NCBI GenBank assembly: GCA_016584495.1
Contig: WAID01000013.1
Location: forward strand, 868,001-932,000
From: Celoporthe dispersa
Taxonomy: Eukaryota; Ascomycota; Sordariomycetes; Diaporthales; Cryphonectriaceae
Length of the DNA: 64,000 bases
Direction: 5' to 3'
In this document: positions 57,431-64,000 of the stretch, piece after piece
Numbering within the stretch: the first letter of the stretch is position 1
Layout: each line of letters starts with the position of its first letter
Program-made: the position numbers and the translations under genes
The notes under the pieces: generated by a model
Database searches by the model: none
What the model was told of the DNA's origin: nothing
The model's input: the letters and a program-made list of their open reading frames with translations, nothing else

Positions 57431-59913
57431 AGACCCCACCACCAGCACCACCAGGCTAGGAGGGTCAATCGCCTCGTAGCCTTCCTCAACGATCTCGCCT
57501 CTTGGGATCGCCTCCGGCGTCCCGACCCAATCGAGCTGCGCGACCACCCTCCCCCTGATCGAAGGCCTCCCCCAGGCTGCCCTCGACGACGGCTACCGCC
57601 GCCCAGCTCTGACCTCAACCCCGACAAGAAGCCGGCGCATCACACTGCGCGCCACCAGGGCCAACAACCCAAATGACAAGGCCAGGAGAGAAAAGACAGT
57701 TCTTCTTCTTCCACCAGGGCGCACCGGCGGGGACCTCGACGACGACGACGACGACAACAACAGAAACAGCAGCAGCAGAAACAGCCGTCACCAGCGGAGG
57801 GAGGGAGCAGCAGATGGCGCTCGATCCGCTGGATCACCTCGACGCCTCGCTGCAAGACTTGGTCTTCGAGCTGGACCCGTCCTCGCGCCGGACCAGGTCG
57901 CCAGCGCCGCCCCCTTCGGCTACCCCTCGGCGCACAGCGGCTTCCTGAGGAGGAGCGACCTCGAGACAGCCAGCACCAGCGACATGGAAAGCTCAACAGG
58001 CTCCACCAACGCCGGCAGCGGTGGGGATGGTGGTGGTGGTGGCTACAGCCCGCCGGCGTGGAGGCGGCTCGGAAAACGGGGACCGGTCGAGCGGGTTCTG
58101 GCGGAAGGGCGATAATCTCCTGGGTTATGGCGGGTTGCCGCCCTCGGGCCCGGGGGTACAGAGGACGGGATGTCTTGAGCCCCGGGTACGACTATGCCGA
58201 GGACGGGTATGGTCGCTATGACAACGTGAAAAAGGACGACGATGACGACGAAGACACGCTGGCTGCGGCGATCCGCACGCGTCTGCCCACCGGCAGCCTG
58301 AGCCCCGTCAGGGAGCGCAGCCCTGGCCCGGGATACTATTACCACAGGCTGCACTCGAGGTCTGCCAGCAGAGGTTTTGCTGTATACAATCATGATGACG
58401 ACGATGACGACGACGACGACGACATGGCCGTGCGGATCAAGAGCGAGGAACCATCCGTGGAGGAGATGAAGGCGATGCTTGCTGCGCTGCCGCTGAAAAA
58501 CGATCCTGAGAACTGTTTGTCTCTCCTTTCACAGCCTTTCTTGATCGTGTCCTCAGGCTGACCAGGTGAGAACTCCCGCTCGAGCAGACACCCGCTTTGC
58601 CTCCCGTGCGGCCTCCCGTGCTGCTGAGGCCCAGCAGCGCGCAGCCACACCCGTCGAGGCAGCCATCATCAACCCCGTGCGCAACATCTTCTGGGCAGCC
58701 ACCAAGAGCTGGACCTCGCTGCTCCTGTCGGTGGTCGTCGCCTTCATGTCTCTCGCCGCGGCGCGCGTGCTGTTTGAACCCGTGGACGAGAGACCCGTTC
58801 CAGACCTGGTCACCGTCGCCAACTTTGCCGCGGGCTTCGAGCCGCTCATCTACTACTCGGAGAACAACTTTGCCCAGGTCACCGACCTGCGCGACAATGG
58901 CATAGCCGTCTGGGACTTGGGCGAGACGGTGCGCTGGAGTAACCTCCCGAGCGCGCCGCTCATCTCCAAGGCGCTGAACGAGCTGAGCGAGAGCTTTACT
59001 GCGCTGCCTATCGAGCTGATCAAGTTCTTTGCACAGGTGGATGGGGACATCGATGGGTACTGAAGCCCTCTTCCTCCTTTTCTTTGTTTTTTTCCTTCTT
59101 TCTTCTCCCTCTCGTTGCACCTACTAGCGCTGACCACACAACCGCCATCAAGCATCCTTATGGCAATGCACTTAGCTCGCCGCGAGCTGTCTCGGGTTTC
59201 CAGCACCCCCTCGGCGCCCCTAGCCTTCGCCTACGACAACCTCCACAGCCGCCTCGCCTCTGCTGGCATCCTCGAGACCACGACCGGCCACCCGACCCGT
59301 CTCGGCGCCATCGTGATCAGCATCTTCGGCATGTCCGGTCCCCAGCGCACCCAGCGCGCCCTACAGCGCGCCTTTGACCGCCCTCATGGACGTGGTCGAG
59401 CGCGCCATCGACAACGAGCTGCAGCAGTCCCTGACCCCGTTCTCCCTGTTCGAGGCCGTGGACCAGCAGTTCCTCGTGCTCGCAGAGACCGTGGTCGAGG
59501 AGACCAACGCCCAGGACGAGATGTACGCCGACCAGCTCAGCTCCCTCTGGGTCCGCCTCCTGGGCACCAAGATCAGCGAGCTCATGAAGTACGAGCGCAA
59601 CCGCCTCATCCTGCAGGACGTCCGCGGCACCACCCTGCGCACCAGGGGCATGCTCGTCGAGCACAACCACAAGCTCCTCGCCCTCAAGGCCAGCCTCGAG
59701 AGCCTGCGCCAGAGGCTGGTCTCCCCGCTCGCCCGCTCCGTCAACAGCACCACCCTCTCTATGGACGAGCAGATCCGTGGGCTCGAGGACGTCAGGCTGC
59801 ACCTCGAGGGCATGCGCAGCCGCCAGAAGACCAGGATGATGGAGATGTTGGTGGGCAGCGACAGCGGTTCCGGCCGCAACAGGGGCAGGGAGAGGCTGAT
59901 TGACAGCCCTTGA
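57182..59913 (+). CDS. Two-TM fungal membrane protein, several frame changes
   Basis: The ATG at 57182 opens M-Q-P-L-L-T-V, followed by a membrane helix (T-F-L-A-A-F-T-L-F-L-V-F-L-A-L-Y-L-P-P-L) and a run of 13 Asp encoded by (GAC)13. After about 57560 the coding-like segments move between frames near 57560-57680, 58060, 58150 and 58500-58560. From 58560 a better-conserved segment begins: I-I-N-P-V-R-N-I-F-W, a second membrane helix (S-L-L-L-S-V-V-V-A-F-M-S-L-A-A-A-R-V-L-F), E-P-L-I-Y-Y-S-E-N-N-F and W-D-L-G-E-T-V-R. An intron (about 59057-59152) leads to S-I-F-G-M-S-G-P-Q-R-T-Q-R-A-L, and after another break at 59378-59379 a helical C-terminus (L-S-S-L-W-V-R-L-L-G-T; K-Y-E-R-N-R-L). I recall similar uncharacterised proteins in Aspergillus. 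Whether this is one gene or two is open. Confidence 0.55.
57392..57430. repeat. (GAC)13 trinucleotide repeat coding poly-Asp
   Basis: Thirteen consecutive GAC codons within the gene at 57.2 kb; further poly-Asp/Asn runs occur at about 57737-57765 and 58392-58423. Slippage in such tracts can shift frame only if not in units of three, so they do not by themselves explain the breaks nearby. Confidence 0.85.
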
Positions 59914-61352
59914 CCAGACAAGGCACAGGCACAGGCACAGGCACAGGCTGACGCGGAGGTGAGAGGACACGCAGAGGGAGGCTGAAGGGCAACTGTGACC
60001 ACTCCTCCCTCTACCACAGCTGGCTTGGTCCTCCTCCTCCTTCGCTGGCAAGGCTAGCGACGAGGCTACACCAACCCTCCGGCTCAGCCTGGCTCCACAC
60101 TAGATTAGGACCCGGCATTCTGGTAAGCTCAAAGTTCACGTTCTACTACACTTAGCCCCAACGAACTCTTGGGCTGACAACCAGCAGTTTAGTCTAGACT
60201 GGCACGGCGCACACTGGGCGCCGCGGCGTAGCGCAGCATGGCTTCGGGGGGATCGCTCGGGCCGGTTTCGGCATCTGAGCTCGACGACAGACAGAGTTAC
60301 AGGACTCTTCCCCCTAGTGGGCAGCGGCATTTCACGACACTCAGGGATAGGAATGAAATTTGGATCGTCATGTCTCGCATATGTATGTTTTTTTCAAGGT
60401 GTATGGCATCTGGGCTCCTGAACGCGCTTTGGCGCAGCGTTGGTGGCACGGAGAGGCAGGTGTGTGTAGGCGTTCTGTTTTGTGAGGCTCTTCGCTGCAT
60501 TCACTCGCTCATTCGGTACCTTGCGTTCCAGGTCTTTGGGCTGGCACATGCACCAGCTCTTTTATTTCAAAGGTATCAGCAGACATCACATAGTCCCAGG
60601 CGTATTTAGTTAGCATCATCAGCAAGATTTTAATGTGTCAAGAACTTTTCCGGGTCTATTTCGCATCCTAGCAATGTCACCCTAGTAACATCATGATTTG
60701 CCGCACCAAAAGGCAAGATCCATTTCGTCATTCTCTTCCTCCCTTTTCCTGATGAACGGACGTGGGTCGTCCCAGGCTCCAGCACCACAGGCTGGGCCAC
60801 AACGACGGGGGTATTTTGAGCTCTGCCACCAAATGTCAAGTCAAACGTGGCCGAGAGCGAGCAGCCTTGATCCGGAAAACCCTATAACGCCTGAACCCTA
60901 TCCGGGGACCGCACCAGTTGATCAAAGTCATGCGTGGTTTTAGCTCCAAAGAGCCGTTGGTCCCATACGCAGCTCGACCTTCCCTCGTGCAAGAAGTGAG
61001 AAAGGAAAGAGACACAAAAGAGAAAAAAAAGAAAAAGAAAAGAAAAGATGTAAGAGTACATGGTAGGAGCATAGGCTGCTAGAACCAGGTGGAACAACAG
61101 GCCGGGTAACATTCTAAGAACGCGATAGAGCGGTAGACCGATGACGGTTCATGAAGAATGATGGAAAAGCGTCACCTCCAGGAGGGGCGAGAGATACCAC
61201 ATTAAGTAATACCGACGTTCCTTGATCAGAACTGCAAGTAAGATGTCGTAGACCGGAGCGGAGTAGATGGGATAGTTGGGAAGGCCGGGTAAATGATATC
61301 GCGCTGAAGGTTTCGCAATCACCGCGCTTTAGTGGAAGCGGGCCTCGACCCC
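59914..61352. other. Intergenic region with hexamer repeat
   Basis: Starts with four GGCACA units (59922-59945). The rest has an A-rich tract at about 61022-61048 and no supported gene. It holds the 3' UTRs of the convergent gene pair on either side. Confidence 0.5.
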
Positions 61353-63715
61353 CTAGGCCTTGGCCTCGGGCTTGTCCTCCTTCTTCTCACCCTCCTCGCC
61401 ACCCTGGTTCTTGACGTATTCGTCGTAGACGGTCATGGCCTCTTCCACCTTGGCGCGCAGAGCGTTGTCGTCGTCGATTCTATACAGATGTTAGTACTTG
61501 AATCCCGGGGGCAGAGCCTCCAGGGGTGAACTTACAGGTTGACGAGCTCTTGGTTGTCCATCTCCAGGAGCATGCCAGTGATCTTACCCGCCAGTTCAGG
61601 CTGCAGTGCCTGAATCTTGGGGAAGATGGCTTCGCCAAGCAGCTGCTTCTGGGCTGGCGGTGGGGCACCGGCCAGCTGGTTCTGCAGCAGGGCGCTAGCA
61701 CTCAGGTCCGAGGGAGCACCCATCTGAGGAGCTGGGCCACCTCGTCCCCCAGGACCGCCAGGGAAACGGTTGCCCATGTTGCCACGACCGGGCATACCGC
61801 CTGCAGAAATGTTAGCAGGTGAGGAGGGAACTTAGGCACATCGGAGTCAGTTGAAGTGTTTTACTCACCTGCCATGTTTCCAGGCATGCCTGCCATGCCC
61901 TGCACAGGGCCACGGCCAGGTTGGCCACGGCCACCAGCGATGGCTGCAGCTTGGTGCTGGACCTGCTGCAGAGCGGCGATGAACTGAGGGTTGTTGGGCT
62001 GGCTATAGGCACCTGGTGGGAACTGTCCAGGCATGTACATGTTGGGCGGCATCTGAGGAGGCATGCCACCGCGGCCGCCAGCCTGAGCTGGGTAGGCGTT
62101 GGGGAACTGACCCTGGCGACCTGCCTGCGCGCCAGGCATAGGCATGCCGCCGAGGTAAGGCATGCCACCGCGACCACCGGCGGCGGGGAATCCGGGCTGC
62201 TGGCCATAGAAGACAGGAGGCTGCATGAACTGACCAGGCACGCCGGGCATGCCAGCCGCGGCCTGCTGCATGCGGAGCTGATTCCGGGCCTGGATGCTAG
62301 CCTCGAGCTGTGACTTCCGGACATCCTTCGCTGCGCGAGAGCGACGTAGAGAGGCTTGCCGTTGATCATGCGCTGGTTCATATCGGCGACGGCCTTGGTG
62401 GCATCATCCGGGTTACTGAAGCAGACGAAGCCAAAACCCTTGCTCTTGCCGAACTTCTTCTCGCCCTTCTTCTCGGTCTTCTGCTCGCCACTCTCTTCAC
62501 CAGAGCCCGTGGGCTCCTCGTCCTCCTTCGTGTTCTCCTTGTCCTTCTCCTCAGGCTCCTCACCCTCGACAAAGGTGTCACGCATCACCTTGGCGGAGGT
62601 GATGGGACCGTACTCAGTGAACATGGTGCGCAGCTTCTCGTCGTCGACATCGTCCGACAGGTTCTTGACGTACAGGTTGACGCCCTGGTACTTGTTGGCC
62701 TTCTCCTGGCGGGCGGCCTCGTACGACCTGCGCAGCTCTTCTTCGCGCTCGTGCTTCTTCTGAGCACGACCAACGTAGATATCCTGACCCTTGAAGTCGT
62801 TGCCGTTGAGCTCCTCGACAGCCTTGGCAGCAGCCTCGTGAGAGATGAAGTTGACGAAACCGAAGCCACGGTTCTTGCCGCTCTCCTGGTCGCGAGCCAG
62901 AGAGGAGGAAGTGATGTCGCCGTACTTGACGAACAGGTCGCGGAACTCCTCGTCAGAAGTATCAGGGTTGATGTTCTTGACATAGACATTGGTGAAGTTG
63001 GCCTTCATCTCCTCGAACTTGCTCTGACGGTCCTTCTTCGGGATGTGGTGGCCGACATAGACCTTCTTCTCGTTCAGAAGCATGCCGTTAACATGCTTGA
63101 TGGCCTGCGATGCAGCCTCATCGGTCTCGTAGTGAACGAATCCGTAGCCCTTCGAGTTGCCGTTCTCGTCCTGGGCGACCTTGCAGCTGAGAATGTTGCC
63201 GAAGGCAGCGAAGGTGTCGTGGAGAGCCTTGTTGTCGATGGCGACGTCGAGGTTCTTGATGAAGACATTGCCAGCACCGGTCTTGCGCAGGGCGGGGTCG
63301 CGCTGGGACCACATGATGCGGCAGGGACGACCCTTGATGATGGTGTAGTTGAGCTCCTCAAGGGCCTTCTCACCATCGCTGGTGGTATTGTAGTTGACGT
63401 AGGCATATCCGAGGGAACGACGGGTGACGGCATCACGGCAGACACGGATGGAGGCGACGGGGCCAATCTGAGAGAAGAGCTCGAAGAGCATGGCCTCAGT
63501 GACGGAGGGGTCAAGCTCACCAACATAGAGGGAAGCGGAGGAGGCATGGTTCGGGGCAGCAGAGCTGGGGTGGGGCCAGACTCGTCACCAGTGAACTCGC
63601 TGGGGGCGACAGAGGTGTTGATGTTGGCGGGGGCCTTGTCGGAGCCGTTGAGATTGGTGTTGCCGAGGTCAGCAGCGAGCTGATCAACAGCACCAGCGGG
63701 AACGGGAGCGGCCAT
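61353..63715 (-). CDS. PAB1: Polyadenylate-binding protein (PABP), two frame breaks
   Basis: Three exons on the minus strand: 63715-61869, 61800-61536 and 61479-61353, about 746 residues. It binds mRNA poly(A) tails and eIF4G to promote translation and stability. Four RRMs are visible in order: L-Y-V-G-E-L-D-P then G-Y-A-Y-V-N-Y; V-F-I-K-N-L-D then G-Y-G-F-V-H-Y; V-Y-V-K-N-I-N then G-F-G-F-V-N-F; L-Y-V-K-N-L-S then G-F-G-F-V-C-F, with an acidic insert in RRM4. A Met/Pro/Gly/Gln-rich linker follows. The MLLE (PABC) domain shows L-L-G-E-A-I-F-P-K-I, K-I-T-G-M-L-L-E-M-D-N-Q-E-L. The first exon is two bases short for its phase: one break lies at about 63562-63576 just before RRM1 and one at 62328-62329 after RRM4. 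Both sides of each are canonical PABP, so lost bases in the consensus are the best explanation. Confidence 0.92.
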
Positions 63716-64000
63716 TGCGATACGTGGAGATGCGCTTTGCGACACTACAGGCGACGCGCACGAAATTGTCAGCAGATCGTTGTCAGGGCGATCCACGATA
63801 GAGGGAGGGTGCAGGTAGGGCTGGTTGATCGCGGTGTGAAGGGGAGAGGGTTGCTGTAGCGCAAGGTGTCTGTCTGAGGGGCTGGTGGTGGGCGTCGGGA
63901 TGGTTGGTGGTCTCACGACGACAAACGAGTGAACACACCTGAGAAACGGAGTTTCTAGTAGAGTTCGTGCGGTGAGCGGCGAACTGTGGGTGACTGGGGG
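63716..64000. promoter_or_regulatory. Upstream/5' UTR region of PABP gene
   Basis: The 285 bases upstream of the PABP ATG (minus strand) contain a TTTCTCAG/GTGTGTTC boundary near 63940 that could be one end of a 5' UTR intron. This is speculative. No ORF is supported in this part. Confidence 0.35.

Noticed and set aside
62310..63683. A 457-codon ORF on the + strand
   Set aside because: It is exactly antisense to PABP exon 1; high GC third positions keep the opposite frame open. Its Leu/Val-rich composition has no domain pattern.
5334..63715. Programmed ribosomal frameshifting as the explanation of the breaks
   Set aside because: Shifts occur in both directions, at dissimilar sites lacking a common slippery motif, and in genes not known for recoding. 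Consensus error is simpler.
1..64000. CRISPR arrays, tRNA or rRNA genes
   Set aside because: No regularly spaced repeats, no B-box-like GGTTCRAATCC with a matching acceptor stem, and no rRNA core motifs were found by eye.

Overview
This is a stretch of nuclear DNA from a filamentous ascomycete, most likely a Sordariomycete. Genes are short and separated by 0.3-6 kb. Introns are 50-100 nt with GT(A/G)xGT donors, CTRAC-like branch sites and YAG acceptors. The families are typically fungal: poly(A)-binding protein, mitochondrial uS7, MIR1-type carrier, DUF2461, GH92, PL1, P450, nitronate monooxygenase, small Cys-rich secreted proteins. A 2.5 kb AT-rich block looks like repeat-induced point mutation (RIP) debris. 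I cannot name the species. All exon boundaries below were worked out by hand from splice signals and reading-frame arithmetic.

Layout. 0.6-4.4 kb: an Ecp2/Hce2-like secreted protein, an FAD monooxygenase and a Cys-rich secreted protein with a phospholipase A2-like HD motif. 5.3-6.7 kb: an unclassified protein ending in R-E-E-L repeats. 7.5-10 kb: the AT-rich block with one GC-normal island carrying an intact ORF. 11.8-20 kb: a Pro-rich hypothetical protein, the mitochondrial phosphate carrier, a Ser/Thr-rich single-pass membrane protein and a pectate lyase-like protein. 20.9-25.8 kb: a DUF2461 protein and a seven-exon GH92 alpha-mannosidase. 26.7-37.9 kb: a single-pass membrane protein, a universal-stress-domain protein, mitochondrial ribosomal protein uS7 and a small dsRNA-binding-like protein. 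37.9-43.7 kb: a long gene-free stretch. 43.8-52.8 kb: nitronate monooxygenase, F-box/propeller protein, cytochrome P450 and an ethylene-forming-enzyme-type 2-oxoglutarate dioxygenase. 53-57 kb: gene-free. 57.2-59.9 kb: a membrane protein spread over several frames. 61.4-63.7 kb: poly(A)-binding protein.

Two points stand out. First, the 2OG dioxygenase closely resembles the bacterial/Penicillium ethylene-forming enzyme, with its iron and 2OG ligands visible, and lies near an oxidative P450. Second, at least nine apparent single-base reading-frame breaks lie inside otherwise well-conserved coding sequence, including two in the poly(A)-binding protein. In most cases spliced exon lengths are off by exactly one base (two in the PABP). 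Because housekeeping genes are hit, consensus indel errors in the assembly are the likeliest cause, and gene models taken directly from this sequence will be wrong there.

How genes work together: PL1 and GH92 would act on plant wall or glycan substrates. The small secreted proteins are candidate host-interaction proteins. The FAD monooxygenase, nitronate monooxygenase, P450 and 2OG dioxygenase are accessory oxidoreductases. The ribosomal, PABP and carrier genes are core functions. No convincing secondary-metabolite core enzyme, CRISPR array, tRNA, rRNA or intact transposon was found.
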